A stretch of 64,000 nt of DNA from Bacillus sp. es.034 (GCF_002563655.1 NZ_PDIY01000001.1:1545501-1609500); one strand, 5' to 3'. Positions 1 through 9,598 are shown, counted from the first letter of the stretch. A program made the numbers and translations. Notes: generated by a model from the letters alone, not told the origin.

Positions 1-324
1 CAAGGTCTTGTCCTCATCATCAAAGATCAGGATGTTCCCCTGGTGAAAAAGATCGTCAGGAAATATAACCAGGCTTACTCCCATTTTGACATAAGGGAAG
101 ATGTATCGAAGGTATGTGTGATTGGAAGCATCCAGTCTTCTGGTGAAGTAAAAGAAAAGGTCACGAATGTCTTTCATGATTACCACATAGGGAAGGTGTC
201 CGTATGGGAATCGTCAGTGGGCTTAAGCGCCATTGTCGATCGCACAGATGTTGAAAAGGCCGCCAGAATCCTTCATATGCACTTCGGGTTGGATTATATC
301 GAATCCAAAAGGGCGATTTTATAA
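1..324 (+). CDS. C-terminal fragment of a probable aspartokinase (ACT region), cut by the window edge
   Basis: The reading frame is open from base 1 to the TAA at 322-324, so the gene begins outside the window. The 107 visible residues look like a tandem ACT domain: a strand with KVCVIGS, then SSVGLSAIVDRTDVEKAARILHMHF, which resembles the end of aspartate kinases (first step of the Lys/Thr/Met and diaminopimelate pathways), where this region binds the amino-acid effector. No catalytic part is visible, so another ACT-domain protein is possible. An 18-bp perfect hairpin follows directly after the stop. Confidence 0.45.
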   Translation, partial: QGLVLIIKDQDVPLVKKIVRKYNQAYSHFDIREDVSKVCVIGSIQSSGEVKEKVTNVFHDYHIGKVSVWESSVGLSAIVDRTDVEKAARILHMHFGLDYIESKRAIL

Positions 325-360
325 AAGAAAGAAGTGTATGGTCCATACACTTCTTTCTTT
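324..360. terminator. Bidirectional terminator between convergent genes
   Basis: An 18-bp perfect stem (324-341 with 343-360) with A-rich left and T-rich right flanks sits between the aspartokinase-like gene and the converging ykuD gene, so it can end both transcripts. Confidence 0.85.
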
Positions 361-853
361 ATGGAGTGATGGATACGGGAGTCCCGATTGGTACGATGCT
401 TGAGAGCTCTTCCACGTCTTTGTTGTACATCCGGATGCATCCTTTGGACACGGCATTTCCTATGGAGGCGGGGTTATTCGTTCCGTGGATCCCATAGCTT
501 TCTTTGGATAAACTCATCCACATCGTGCCAAAGGGTCCCCCGGGATTCGGAGCTTTATTGATGATGATGAAATCCCCGATGGGCGTTTCGAAAAGGACCC
601 TTCCGACAGCGATGGGATACTGTTTCATCTGAACACCATCCTTGAATAGTCGGAGGATACGGTTGTTAACAGAGACTTCTATACTGTAAGGATTGCCGGT
701 CGTATCGGGGATACCGGGAATGGTGATCGTCTGTCCGGGATAAAGTTGATCCGGATTAATACCCGGATTAGCAGTAATGATGGCAGAAAGGGGAGTCCTG
801 TAATCCCTTGATATCTGGCCAAGCGTTTCTCCTGTTTTTACTGTATGAATCAA
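359..853 (-). CDS. ykuD: L,D-transpeptidase with N-terminal LysM domain (YkuD type)
   Basis: The 164-residue protein has an N-terminal LysM peptidoglycan-binding domain (about residues 2-46) and a YkuD catalytic domain (about 55-163). The active-site signature is clear: H123-G-T-N, then S136-K-G-C139-I-R, with Cys139 as nucleophile. The family makes 3-3 peptide cross-links in peptidoglycan and in Bacillus is linked to the spore wall. Length and layout match B. subtilis YkuD. There is no signal peptide, as in that protein. The ATG has an AGGAGGTGA-type ribosome site just upstream (about 860-868). Confidence 0.88.
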   Translation of the reverse strand: MIHTVKTGETLGQISRDYRTPLSAIITANPGINPDQLYPGQTITIPGIPDTTGNPYSIEVSVNNRILRLFKDGVQMKQYPIAVGRVLFETPIGDFIIINKAPNPGGPFGTMWMSLSKESYGIHGTNNPASIGNAVSKGCIRMYNKDVEELSSIVPIGTPVSITP

Positions 854-919
854 CAGGGGTCACCTCCTGTTTCTTTTTCACTTCATTCTATGTGCAGGCA
901 AGGAAATCAGTGAGAAACA

Positions 920-955
920 AAAAAACGCCTGCATGTTGATGCAGACGCTTTGTGG
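920..955 (-). terminator. Terminator of the CotF-like gene
   Basis: On the minus strand a GCGTCTGCAT / ATGCAGGCG hairpin is followed by seven T, just past the stop of the coat protein gene. Confidence 0.8.
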
Positions 956-958
956 ACG

Positions 959-1591
959 TTATTGGGGCAGATTCTGCTGTGGGACTTGAGTATAGCTTTG
1001 AAGCATCAAGGTCATATCCTGATCATTCAGTTGAGGGACCTGATAATACCCATGTTTGTTTTGATAAAGATAGATTTCATAACTCATTTCAATAAAGTTC
1101 GGTACACTGTCCGCAACGACACGGCGCAGCACGGGATTGGTCATCTCGAGAGCCGTCATGGCAAGGAGAGTGGCCAGTGATTTCGTTTGTCCGAGCATAT
1201 AGGCAGATAATCCTTTATCTGAAAGTTCCTGAACAGACTGATTTGGTTTTTTCGGTGCTCCAGGTTTAATGCCATAGGTGCTCGTATGATTCTGATTCAT
1301 TTTGTACTGTTGTGTCGGGACTTGTGGATCGTGTCCAGTCGAAAAACTTCCGACAATCGTATTATACATCGTTGTGACAAAGGCAGTCTGACGTTTAACA
1401 ATGTCTTTTAACTCTGGATCCTGTATGTGTTGATCGTACATTTGATACTGATCGAGCATGCTGATAATACCTGCGATTACTTCGTGGGCGTCAAACAACT
1501 CATGTCCACCATGGTTCTTATTTTGAGCATTCATCATATTAGGCGGCATGCCCGTACCAGGCGTCATATTCGGTTGCTGTTGATTTTGCAT
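959..1591 (-). CDS. CotF-family spore coat protein
   Basis: A 210-residue protein with a Gln/Asn/Pro/Met-rich N-terminus (about 1-28) followed by helical coat-F-type sequence (HELFDAHEVIAGIISMLDQYQMYDQHIQDPELKDIV, in segments) and a second helical half (about 115-195). The family consists of ferritin-like helical proteins of the spore coat. The ATG is preceded by TAGGAGGATTAAT. It is transcribed divergently from the LysE gene. A GATACTAT element upstream resembles a sporulation sigma-E -10, but I cannot fix a -35. Confidence 0.8.
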   Translation of the reverse strand: MQNQQQPNMTPGTGMPPNMMNAQNKNHGGHELFDAHEVIAGIISMLDQYQMYDQHIQDPELKDIVKRQTAFVTTMYNTIVGSFSTGHDPQVPTQQYKMNQNHTSTYGIKPGAPKKPNQSVQELSDKGLSAYMLGQTKSLATLLAMTALEMTNPVLRRVVADSVPNFIEMSYEIYLYQNKHGYYQVPQLNDQDMTLMLQSYTQVPQQNLPQ

Positions 1592-1726
1592 ATTAATCCT
1601 CCTATAGATTGAATAGTATCGTTGTTAGAGTAACCTCATACAAGACATTTATTCTAAGAAAAGGTGTTAATACTTAAGAACTTGTCCGAATACAATGGAA
1701 GGAAGTCCATTCGAAGGTGGTCGAAC

Positions 1727-2356
1727 ATGAGTATCTTTATAAGCTATATTGTCTTGGGTTTATCCCTGTCAGCACCGATGGGTCCCATCAATGCAGCTCA
1801 GTTGGACAAGGGGATCCGTTTCGGGTTTTTCCATGCCTGGCTTGTCGGGGTCGGGGGAATGGTTGCAGACGGGATCTTTATGCTCCTGATCTATTTCGGA
1901 ATCGCACAATTCATCGACGTCCCGATCATCAAACTTTTTTTGTGGATCTTTGGATTATTTATTCTGACGTATACGGGAATTGAAAGTCTTTTAAAGTCCG
2001 GAGACCTTACGGCTGAATCTGGAAAAGATCAAAGTGAAACCAAAGGAAAGGCATTTCGCACCGGATTTTTTATGGCGATATCCAATCCTATGAGCGTATT
2101 GTTTTGGCTCGGGATCTATGGTTCGATCCTTGCAAAGACGTCCCGCTCTTATGAATCGGGACAAATGCTGTTGTACAGCTTGGGGATTTTCCTTGGGATT
2201 ACCATTTGGGATGTGACGATGGCAGGTGTCGCAACGGGGGCGAGGAAGCTGATAAGCCCCAGGATCCTCCGTTTGATTTCCATCATTTCCGGGCTCATTT
2301 TAATGGGATTCGGCATTTATTTCGGCGTGGAAGCCTGCAGGTTATTATTCGGCTAG
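1727..2356 (+). CDS. LysE/RhtB-family amino-acid exporter
   Basis: A 209-residue hydrophobic protein with about six membrane helices and the family start pattern (LGLSLSAPMGPINAAQL), plus the central N-P (AISNPMSVLFW). LysE-family carriers expel amino acids or their analogues. I start at ATG 1727 because GAAGGTGG at 1713-1720 is correctly spaced; the frame is open further upstream (to 1664) but without a ribosome site. The substrate cannot be told from sequence. Confidence 0.85.
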   Translation: MSIFISYIVLGLSLSAPMGPINAAQLDKGIRFGFFHAWLVGVGGMVADGIFMLLIYFGIAQFIDVPIIKLFLWIFGLFILTYTGIESLLKSGDLTAESGKDQSETKGKAFRTGFFMAISNPMSVLFWLGIYGSILAKTSRSYESGQMLLYSLGIFLGITIWDVTMAGVATGARKLISPRILRLISIISGLILMGFGIYFGVEACRLLFG

Positions 2357-2421
2357 ACAGACACCCAGACGGTTCCTTCCTAATAGGATACATGAGTAAT
2401 CCTAAGGAGGGGATCGGCAGC

Positions 2422-3165
2422 ATGTTATTTTCAAAGAGTTGGATCGATCAACATATGGAAGAGCTTATCCCATGGCAGCAATCCGCATACCGTCAATTCT
2501 CAGCCATGATGAGTGATGAAGAGCATCCTTTTCCTTGCTTACCAGGGAAACAAGGGTTTCAGTCTGATACACTTCGTTTCGGTTTTACGGAGGACCCAAG
2601 AAGTGGGGAAGCTTCGGGGGAACTGGCCTCTTATTTAAAACAATACGGTGAGATTTCAAGGGATACGGGAAATTACGCTTCCCTGGTGGTGTTCTGTCAT
2701 TCAGATAAGACAGGGGAAGACTTGTCGGTGGAAACATATGAGCATGTTTTTTGGGATCTGTTGAACCGAGTCCACCAATTGGACGACAAGCCCTGGCCGG
2801 ATCACATCGGTAAGGATCCCCATGATCACACGTGGGAGTTCTGCTTTGATGGAGAGCCTTATTTCGCCTTCTGCGCAACATCGGCTCACAATGGCAGGAA
2901 AAGCCGTCATTTTCCTTACTTTTTATTGGCATTCCAACCCAGATGGGTTTTTAATGAAATTAATTCCTCTACGGCATTCGGCCAAAAATTAAAGAAAGTC
3001 ATCAGAAAACGGCTCGTGGATTATGATGAAGCGCCTCCACATCAGAGCCTGAAATGGTATGGGCAGGAAGATAACTTTGAATGGCAGCAATATTATCTTC
3101 GTGATGATGATTCTTCTGTGAGCAAATGCCCATTTTCACATATGCATAAAAAGATTAAGAGTTAA
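2422..3165 (+). CDS. YqcI/YcgG-family protein
   Basis: A 247-residue protein matching the YqcI/YcgG family: early FPCLPGKQGFQSDTLRFGF, a central HDHTWEF and AHNGRKSRHFPYFLLAFQPRWVF, and a C-terminal CPF motif. The family is cytosolic. Conserved Cys and His residues suggest redox or metal chemistry, but no function is established that I know of. The start is ATG 2422 behind AAGGAGG (2404-2410). It lies 65 bp after lysE and may share its transcript. Confidence 0.72.
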   Translation: MLFSKSWIDQHMEELIPWQQSAYRQFSAMMSDEEHPFPCLPGKQGFQSDTLRFGFTEDPRSGEASGELASYLKQYGEISRDTGNYASLVVFCHSDKTGEDLSVETYEHVFWDLLNRVHQLDDKPWPDHIGKDPHDHTWEFCFDGEPYFAFCATSAHNGRKSRHFPYFLLAFQPRWVFNEINSSTAFGQKLKKVIRKRLVDYDEAPPHQSLKWYGQEDNFEWQQYYLRDDDSSVSKCPFSHMHKKIKS

Positions 3166-3187
3166 AGGCTGCCTTTAACTCTTTTTT
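3157..3187. terminator. Bidirectional terminator
   Basis: AAGAGTTAAAGG pairs with CCTTTAACTCTT around a three-base loop, followed by T on the plus strand and A-rich DNA on the left. It overlaps the stop codons of the convergent yqcI-like and permease genes. Confidence 0.8.
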
Positions 3188-4479
3188 CTTTTGATAAACA
3201 CCGCAGCGGCTATCAGCAGGATGAATCCGAGACTCACAAAGAACCCAACCTGGCTCACGTCATCGAAGAAGGTACCACTGATAGCGAATAATATAAGGAA
3301 AAGGGCAATCAGCGTCTGAATCAGATTCCAAGCTGTTTTGCTCATGAGTTTGAGGGAAGAGGCAAGGATAAAGATCCACGTATAAAGAAGCATCAGTCCC
3401 GCGGCCGTTGTGACGTACTCGAATAGTCTTTCCGGAAGGAGCATCGCAATCACAATCGACAGGGCAACGACCAAGGTGGTAAATCCGAAAGCAGGAAGTG
3501 GAATGCTCCAGTTCTCATTCTTCGCAAAGATCCTGGGCGCGTCCCCTTCTTCGGCGAGAGAGACAAGCATCGTCGTGACAGCGTACAGTGATGCGACCAT
3601 CGTCGAGAAACCGGCAATAATGAGAATGGAGTTGAAGACATGTGGGACCCATGGAAGACCATATTGTTTCAGGGCTGTCAGAAACGGGCTTTCATTCGGA
3701 TTGATTACTTCAGCCGGAACGATCTTCAAAACAAGATAGAAGGAAAGAACATAAAGGAAGGTTAACGTCATCAGCATGATGTTCCCGGACTTCGGGGCAT
3801 CCTTTGGATCTTTTAGTTCTTTGGCCATCAGACCCATCACTTCGATTCCCCCGAATCCATAAAAGGCAAACAGAAGGGCAATCCATAACCCCTTTCCCTC
3901 GATGGGAAGTAAGGTGGAAATGGGATTTTGAAGCTCATGGCCTGATGTTCCGTCCCCGAGCCACCCAAACATGGCGGCACCCGCTACAAGGATGAACATG
4001 ACGATTGCAGCGGCCTTCATCACTCCAAATAGATTCTCCATCTGCTCGACTTTCTTCACTCCCAACAGAATGATCAAAAGCCCAAGACCCGCGAAACCGG
4101 CAGTGAAAATCCAAAGGGGCACTCCCGGGGACCAAAACTGTGCAAACAGTGCGAGGGCGGTTAATTGGCTACCCATAATCAACATCTCAGCTGACCAATA
4201 CACCCAGCCATTACTGAACCCGGCCCATGGACCGTATGCTTTTTTGGCATAGGTACGGAACGAACCTTTTTCAGGGTGTTCTGCCGTCAGTTTGGCAAGG
4301 TCCTGAAATACCATCCATGTCCCAATACCGGCAATTAAATAGGCAAGCAAAACAGAAGATCCTGCCCGCTGAATCGGAATGGCTGACCCAAGGAAATATC
4401 CCGTTCCGATAATGCAGCCCACCCCGATGAAGGAAAGCTGCCTCCACGAAAGATTCGTTTCATTCGCACATTTACTCAT
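3175..4479 (-). CDS. APC-superfamily amino-acid permease
   Basis: A 434-residue protein with about 12 membrane helices and the APC helix-1 signature near the N-terminus (IGVGCIIGTGYFLGSA). Other family features are the EKGSFRTYAKKAYGPWAGFSNGW loop and GFGGIEVMGLMAKELKDPKDAPK. It imports or exchanges an amino acid across the cytoplasmic membrane. It is divergent from an amidinohydrolase gene 129 bp away, so a guanidino amino acid such as arginine or a methylarginine is a reasonable guess (inference). Confidence 0.85.
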   Translation of the reverse strand: MSKCANETNLSWRQLSFIGVGCIIGTGYFLGSAIPIQRAGSSVLLAYLIAGIGTWMVFQDLAKLTAEHPEKGSFRTYAKKAYGPWAGFSNGWVYWSAEMLIMGSQLTALALFAQFWSPGVPLWIFTAGFAGLGLLIILLGVKKVEQMENLFGVMKAAAIVMFILVAGAAMFGWLGDGTSGHELQNPISTLLPIEGKGLWIALLFAFYGFGGIEVMGLMAKELKDPKDAPKSGNIMLMTLTFLYVLSFYLVLKIVPAEVINPNESPFLTALKQYGLPWVPHVFNSILIIAGFSTMVASLYAVTTMLVSLAEEGDAPRIFAKNENWSIPLPAFGFTTLVVALSIVIAMLLPERLFEYVTTAAGLMLLYTWIFILASSLKLMSKTAWNLIQTLIALFLILFAISGTFFDDVSQVGFFVSLGFILLIAAAVFIKRKKS

Positions 4480-4608
4480 ATCTCTTCACCTGACCTTTAT
4501 CCCCCATAGTGTGACATTCCCTCGGATGAATTATGTGAATGGGACCGGAATGATTTTCAGGGCAACGGAGAAAGTAAGGAAAGAGGGATAATAGAGGAGG
4601 TTCTGCTG

Positions 4609-5556
4609 ATGGTAAAGGTCAATGCGAATTGTTGGAGTGAACATGGAGAGTTGAAAACGGTATTGGTATGCTCGCCTTCAGTGTTAGATGTACCTGATCA
4701 ACGAACGGCGGATTACGTCGGATGGGAGAAACCGGTTAATCAGGAGAAGGCGAAAGAGAATCACACAGAGATGATTCGTGCGATGGAGGACGCGGGTATG
4801 ACGGTCATCGATTACTCCAAGTATCTTAAGGATGAAGCCAGGCAGTTAAATGACCAGCTTATCAATCGTGTCTTTGTACGGGATCTGGCATGTGTATATG
4901 GGAACACTGTGATCCCGGGTGATGCGGGAATAACCATGAGGGCCCCCGAATATATGCACAGTCACGAATTGTTCCAGAGCTGGTTTGATGAGAATACTTT
5001 TTCCATCAAAGACAATAACGGGATCAAGGCATTGGAGAATGGGGATGTATTCGTGCTCAATCGTGATGCTGTCTTCATCAATACCGGGCTCAGGTCCAGC
5101 ATTGAAAGTGTAGAGATCATGAAGGAAAAAATCTTCCAGGCGGGCTTTACTGAAATAGGGATCATCGATTTACCCCGTACCGGTGAAACGATGCATTTGG
5201 ATATGAACTGTAATGTAGCAGGGCCGGACCTCCTCATTGCCAAAAGCTATATGCGACTTTTCCCAGTCCAGGTCGTCAATGAAAAAAGTGAACAGTATGT
5301 GATGATGGAAGATTTCATCAAGCGGCAGGGCTTTGATGTTCTCTGGACCGATGATGTGAAACATACGGTGGCTGACATCAATTTTTTAAATCTGGATCCT
5401 GAAACCCTGTTGGTGAGTACAAAAGCCAATAAGAAAATATTGAAGGACCATCCGAAATTAAAAGCCAAAAAGCTGATTGAAGTGGACGTAAATGAACTTG
5501 AAAAAGGCGGGGGGGGACTCCGCTGCATGACCTTGCCGTTTGAACGTGGTGAGTGA
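4609..5556 (+). CDS. Amidinotransferase/arginine-deiminase superfamily hydrolase (DDAH-like)
   Basis: A 315-residue protein of the guanidino-group-modifying superfamily. Visible active-site elements are RD at 91-92, the ENGD motif at 143-146, the His196 of MHLD, and Cys306 in GGGGLRC near the C-terminus. Such enzymes attack the guanidinium carbon with Cys, giving citrulline from arginine or methylarginines, or transfer the amidino group. The exact substrate is unknown. The ATG has AGAGGAGG eight bases upstream. A paralogous hydrolase lies at 27142, and the divergent permease suggests uptake and breakdown. Confidence 0.8.
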   Translation: MVKVNANCWSEHGELKTVLVCSPSVLDVPDQRTADYVGWEKPVNQEKAKENHTEMIRAMEDAGMTVIDYSKYLKDEARQLNDQLINRVFVRDLACVYGNTVIPGDAGITMRAPEYMHSHELFQSWFDENTFSIKDNNGIKALENGDVFVLNRDAVFINTGLRSSIESVEIMKEKIFQAGFTEIGIIDLPRTGETMHLDMNCNVAGPDLLIAKSYMRLFPVQVVNEKSEQYVMMEDFIKRQGFDVLWTDDVKHTVADINFLNLDPETLLVSTKANKKILKDHPKLKAKKLIEVDVNELEKGGGGLRCMTLPFERGE

Positions 5557-5572
5557 CCCCAGAGTATAAAAG

Positions 5573-5606
5573 AGGAGAAGGTATCCGACACCCTTCTCCT
5601 TTTTTA
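5573..5606 (+). terminator. Terminator of the amidinohydrolase gene
   Basis: AGGAGAAGG / CCCTTCTCCT hairpin followed by six T. Confidence 0.88.
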
Positions 5607-5792
5607 TATGCATTTCAACATCATTTCCTGGGAAAAGATGTTGAATCTTGTTGTTTATCAGTGTATGGCTTAAACCATATGGATTTCCATGACGATGTGA
5701 ACAATCAAGGAGGAGGACACTGAACTCCTCTCCACCAGACCTTGAATACGAGCTGGAAGGTTACATATTTTTAACAATAAAAATTATATAAT

Positions 5793-5822
5793 AAAAAAAG
5801 CCGCCCAAAAAGGACGGCTTCT
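5793..5822 (-). terminator. Terminator of the neutral protease gene
   Basis: On the minus strand AAGCCGTCC pairs with GGGCGGCTT and is followed by seven T, 22 bp past the protease stop. Confidence 0.8.
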
Positions 5823-5843
5823 TATGATAAAAGATTGCTGGAA

Positions 5844-7487
5844 TTAATAAACTCCGACAGCATCCCATGCTGCTTTAACGGAATTGTAAGTGGAACTTCC
5901 ACTTCCGTACAGGTCAGCAGCTGATTGAAGAAGGGCTGCACGTGCATAACTGAAATTACTTGTTGGTGTTAAGTAGACAGTCAGGGCACGATAGTAGATT
6001 TTTTCTGCTTTGGCTTTACCGATACTTGAGATCGTGTTATAAGCCGCTTTATTCGGGATACCGGAGTTTGTATGAACACCACCGTTATCGGAAGAAGTGT
6101 TCACATAATTATTCATATGTTCCGGTTGTCCATATTTAGATGGGTTTGAAAGACTGCGAAGAGCATCTCCTGAGATACCAGGGGTGTAAACATCTTCACC
6201 CATTAAGTAATCGCCCGGATCTAAGAAGTATCCAAACACATCAGAGAATGATTCGTTCAGGGCTCCGGATTGATATTGATATTGTAATCCGGCAGTGCGT
6301 TCCGTCACGGCATGAGTCAGCTCGTGGGCCACGACATCAAGTGCACCAGAAAGAGATGTGAAAGTAGACCCATCCCCGTCACCATAGACCATTTGGGAAC
6401 CATTCCAGAACGCATTATTGTAATTGTACCCATAGTGGACAGTGGAACGGATGGTTGCACCGTTATTGTCGAAACTATTGCGGTTATGTGTGTTTTTATA
6501 ATAGTCATAGACTTTACCGGCATACGCATGGGCATCAACATCAGCCGCCTGCGAATAAGCAGTCCAGGAGTTATTGCTGTCAGTGGAATAGTACCCTGGA
6601 AGGCTTGATCCATTTTGAGCCGTAAAGGTCTCAATGACACCGTTCATTGGCTTCGTCACATCAAATAAGTAATAAGTTCCATTTGAAGAGTAAGTATTAA
6701 GAGTTTTATAGTCATCTAAAACCCCGTAACCGCTGCCTGTCGTTCCGGCGTCTGTTACGGCATTGAAAGAGTCGACAATCGATCCGTCTTTGGCATCCAC
6801 ATAGATCTGCCAGTTCGCTCCATAAGGCTCGATGAATTGAAGTTGCACTTTATAAGCGAGAGTGAACTTTCCATCCTTCTCATGAATCACGAGATCATTT
6901 TTTTCCGTTGTGTTTTCAACTTTACTGTCTTTTTTCGCATCAATGCTGAACTCGTTTTGAGCCCCTTTCAAGGTGTCGGCTTTTGATAGACCGATATGCT
7001 TCCATGCGAGATCCGTCGCTGATTTTTGATTGATCTTGGATTTTGTCTTGGTCACCTTTTTAGAAGCTTCTTTAAAAAGCTGACCCGTCGTAGCGGTCAC
7101 TTCATTGTTTTTATTTGTATGGACAATGAAGATGGCTCCTTCAACAGGAACACCGTCCACTGATTGAGTGAATCGATAATGAGACATTCCAAGATCATCT
7201 GTCGTCTTTTCAAGTAATGTCAGTTCAGAATGTGGATCGATGGCAAATAGCTCTTTATTTTCCTTCAGGAACGCTTTCACGTCTTTGTCGTTCTTCACAA
7301 TACCTTTTGATAGTTTCCCAGATAAGAAGCTCGGCCCTTTTTTATCTATGTTCATGACCTTTTGATGAATGTCCATTTTAGAAGTAATAGAATCTGAAGA
7401 CTGGGCGAATGCGGATGCACCCGTAAAGGAGGCGCTGAATACAAGAGAAGTACCTAATGCTAAACTGACTAATTTCTTTTTCGACAT
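5844..7487 (-). CDS. nprE: Secreted neutral metalloprotease (bacillolysin, peptidase M4)
   Basis: A 547-residue pre-pro-protease. An N-terminal signal peptide (about 1-28, MSKKK then a hydrophobic core ending ASAFAQ) is followed by an FTP/PepSY propeptide (about 50-245) and a mature thermolysin-fold domain. The zinc site HELTH is at about residues 388-392, and the third ligand lies in [10 protein letters not shown]-terminal [15 protein letters not shown] carries the catalytic His region. It is exported and degrades proteins outside the cell. The symbol follows Bacillus usage; nprB-type paralogues cannot be excluded. The expression signals upstream are listed separately. Confidence 0.92.
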   Translation of the reverse strand: MSKKKLVSLALGTSLVFSASFTGASAFAQSSDSITSKMDIHQKVMNIDKKGPSFLSGKLSKGIVKNDKDVKAFLKENKELFAIDPHSELTLLEKTTDDLGMSHYRFTQSVDGVPVEGAIFIVHTNKNNEVTATTGQLFKEASKKVTKTKSKINQKSATDLAWKHIGLSKADTLKGAQNEFSIDAKKDSKVENTTEKNDLVIHEKDGKFTLAYKVQLQFIEPYGANWQIYVDAKDGSIVDSFNAVTDAGTTGSGYGVLDDYKTLNTYSSNGTYYLFDVTKPMNGVIETFTAQNGSSLPGYYSTDSNNSWTAYSQAADVDAHAYAGKVYDYYKNTHNRNSFDNNGATIRSTVHYGYNYNNAFWNGSQMVYGDGDGSTFTSLSGALDVVAHELTHAVTERTAGLQYQYQSGALNESFSDVFGYFLDPGDYLMGEDVYTPGISGDALRSLSNPSKYGQPEHMNNYVNTSSDNGGVHTNSGIPNKAAYNTISSIGKAKAEKIYYRALTVYLTPTSNFSYARAALLQSAADLYGSGSSTYNSVKAAWDAVGVY

Positions 7488-7520
7488 AATTACAATTTCC
7501 CCTTTTGATCATAGATTTTG

Positions 7521-7534
7521 GAAATAGCTATTTC
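7521..7534. promoter_or_regulatory. 14-bp perfect palindrome in the protease leader
   Basis: GAAATAGCTATTTC is fully self-complementary and lies in the predicted 5' untranslated region of nprE, between promoter and ATG. It could be an operator or a leader hairpin; the binding factor is unknown. Confidence 0.45.
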
Positions 7535-7558
7535 TTTTGGCCCCGGCGGCTAATTAGT

Positions 7559-7587
7559 AGTTTAGTAAAAAAAAGGAAGGTTGACAA
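7559..7587 (-). promoter_or_regulatory. Probable sigma-A promoter of the neutral protease gene
   Basis: On the minus strand TTGTCA (7582-7587) and TAAACT (7559-7564) are separated by 17 bp, about 70 bp before the ATG. Confidence 0.55.
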
Positions 7588-7756
7588 TGAAAAAAATGGT
7601 AATTATCAGTAAATTTGAAATATTTAGTGTTTGATAATGTCGATATAAAACAGATTAGAGGGGAATTTCTACCATTATCTATACCATTCGGTGAAAAATA
7701 TTTTTCTAGGAATATTCCACTATTTTTTGTGCATAGGAGAATCAGACAAAAAATAG

Positions 7757-7784
7757 TTGAATTTGTTACAGTATTTGGTATAAT
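7757..7784 (+). promoter_or_regulatory. Sigma-A promoter of yfhF-like gene
   Basis: TTGAAT (7757-7762), 16-bp spacer, perfect TATAAT (7779-7784), 40-50 bp before the start codon. Confidence 0.7.
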
Positions 7785-7823
7785 TAATGTGAAATAATTC
7801 ACAAACTTACACAAAAGAAATGA

Positions 7824-8723
7824 GTGGATATTGTGGAAAAGAAAATCGTCATAGCAGGTGGAACAGGCTTCATCGGCAAGTATCTTCAGAAGAAATTTCT
7901 CGAGAACGGCGATAACGTAATCATCATTTCAAGACAGTCTCCCCATCTTTCCTGGGACCGCCCCGATGAAATCGTTCAGTCATTAGAGGATGCGGATATG
8001 CTCATCAATCTTGCAGGGAAGTCAGTCGACTGTCGGTATAATGAAAAGAATAAAGCGGACATTTTCAAATCCAGGACGGACACGACGAACATATTGGGGA
8101 AGGCACTTCTACAATGTCAGAATCCACCTCCCTTATGGATCAATTCCAGTACGGCCACAATCTATCGCCATGCAGAGGACCGGCCGATGACGGAGGAAGA
8201 GGGCGATATCGGCACAGGCTTTTCCGTGGAAGTGGCAAAGGAATGGGAGAAAGTATTCTTCGCCTTTTCATTACCCGGGACGCGGCAGGCTGCTTTACGG
8301 ATCGCGATCGTATTGGGGCCGGATGGAGGTGTGATGACACCTTACAAAAACCTGGTCAGGTTTGGTCTTGGAGGGGTCCAGGGACCGGGGACCCAGAAAT
8401 TCAGCTGGATCCATGCGGAAGACCTGTACCGGATCATTCTTTTTTTGGAAAAAGAGAAGGGGTTAAGCGGAGTGTTCAACTGTGCCTCGCCGGATCCCGT
8501 CACGAATCGTGAATTCATGGCACAGCTAAGGAACGTGATGAATAAGAAGATAGGGCTCCCGACCCCAAAATGGATGCTTGAAGCAGGTGCGGTGTTCATT
8601 GGAACCGAAACCGAACTGGTCCTGAAAAGCAGATGGGTCATCCCGGAACGGTTGGAGAAAGCAGGATTCGTCTTTCAGTATGATACGATTGAGAAGGCAC
8701 TGAAGCAGATCCTGGCGGAATGA
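7824..8723 (+). CDS. yfhF: NAD(P)-dependent epimerase-like SDR protein (YfhF/SDR39U1 family)
   Basis: A 299-residue Rossmann-fold protein with an N-terminal dinucleotide-binding GGTGFIG, followed by LINLAGKSVDCRYN, family features such as STATIYRH and SWIHAEDL, and a C-terminal DUF1731-like tail. This family is related to sugar epimerases, and its substrate is not known. The GTG start at 7824 and a second GTG at 7833 (giving MEKKIVIAGG) are both possible; neither has a strong ribosome site. It has its own promoter and is monocistronic. Confidence 0.8.
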   Translation: MDIVEKKIVIAGGTGFIGKYLQKKFLENGDNVIIISRQSPHLSWDRPDEIVQSLEDADMLINLAGKSVDCRYNEKNKADIFKSRTDTTNILGKALLQCQNPPPLWINSSTATIYRHAEDRPMTEEEGDIGTGFSVEVAKEWEKVFFAFSLPGTRQAALRIAIVLGPDGGVMTPYKNLVRFGLGGVQGPGTQKFSWIHAEDLYRIILFLEKEKGLSGVFNCASPDPVTNREFMAQLRNVMNKKIGLPTPKWMLEAGAVFIGTETELVLKSRWVIPERLEKAGFVFQYDTIEKALKQILAE

Positions 8724-8791
8724 AGATGAAAGGACTTGTCCCTCCGAGCGACATGTGAAAGGCAAGATTGTAGCGAAACTAAAATAATGTG

Positions 8792-8826
8792 AAAAAGGAG
8801 AGCCGATGTACCCGGCTCTCCTTTTT
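8792..8826. terminator. Bidirectional terminator
   Basis: AAAAAGGAGAGCCG pairs with CGGCTCTCCTTTTT between the convergent yfhF-like and sugar-isomerase-like genes. Confidence 0.85.
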
Positions 8827-8832
8827 GTCTTA

Positions 8833-9588
8833 TCAAACTTGGTTATGTCTTAAGTATTCAAGACTTTTCCGGACGCTGTCGATTGGTGGGATCTTGGAGT
8901 CGTCCTGTTCGACAATCCACCAGTCCACATCACTGTGCATTCCGAATTCCAGGATAGGTTCCAGTTCCACGCCACCCGATCCAAGTTCCGCGAAAAATCG
9001 TTCGCCGTCCGTTGTCATATCTTTTAAATGGACAAGGGGAGTCCGGCCCTGGTAACGCTTCAGCCACTCAACAGGCTTTTCCCCAGCATACGTCAACCAA
9101 TAGATATCAAATTCAGCTTTAACCCAGTGGGGATTCGTTTCAGCCAGAATCGTTTCGAGCGCCGTTTTCCCGTTGGAAAGGGTCCTTAATTCGAAGTCAT
9201 GGTGATGATAGCAGAGGGTGATACCCGCTTCAAAGCATTTGGCACCAATGGCGTTCAGGCCATCGATCAATCGGAAATAATCTTCCTCTGTCCGTTCTTC
9301 AGGGGGTAAATACGGGCACACGATGTAAGTACTGCCAAGCTCTAGCTGATCCTCGATCACGTGATCCACATTGCTCCTTAGTTCGGATAAAGAAATATGA
9401 CTGGACACGGCACGGAGATTCAGCTTGTCCAGTAAACCTTTCAGCTCCTTGACGGATAAACCTCCGTAACCAGCAAGTTCTACCCCTTCATAGCCTAAAT
9501 CAGCCACTTTTTGAAGAGTACCGATGTAATCTTTTTCCGCCTCGTTTCGTAATGTATACATCTGGAGGGCAACAGGGATTTCTTTCAT
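8833..9588 (-). CDS. Sugar-phosphate isomerase/epimerase-like TIM-barrel protein
   Basis: A 251-residue xylose-isomerase-like AP-endonuclease-2 barrel. Metal-ligand positions are recognisable: ELAGY early, CYHHHDFE mid-protein, AEFDIYWL, HLKDM and a C-terminal VEQDD. Such proteins isomerise or dehydrate sugars or inositol derivatives in the cytoplasm. The substrate is unknown. It starts 10 bp after the MarR-family gene and is probably co-transcribed with it. Confidence 0.82.
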   Translation of the reverse strand: MKEIPVALQMYTLRNEAEKDYIGTLQKVADLGYEGVELAGYGGLSVKELKGLLDKLNLRAVSSHISLSELRSNVDHVIEDQLELGSTYIVCPYLPPEERTEEDYFRLIDGLNAIGAKCFEAGITLCYHHHDFELRTLSNGKTALETILAETNPHWVKAEFDIYWLTYAGEKPVEWLKRYQGRTPLVHLKDMTTDGERFFAELGSGGVELEPILEFGMHSDVDWWIVEQDDSKIPPIDSVRKSLEYLRHNQV

Positions 9589-9598
9589 ACGCTCACTC

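Larger units (their letters stand above)
7488..7823. other. 336-bp AT-rich divergent intergenic region
   Basis: It holds the protease promoter and palindrome on the left and the yfhF promoter on the right. The middle (about 7590-7755) is AT-rich with no start codon backed by a ribosome site, so I see no gene there. Confidence 0.6.

Noticed and set aside
5700..5760. GGAGGAGG-rich stretch after the amidinohydrolase terminator
   Set aside because: It resembles a ribosome site but is followed by TGA, with no usable open frame behind it.
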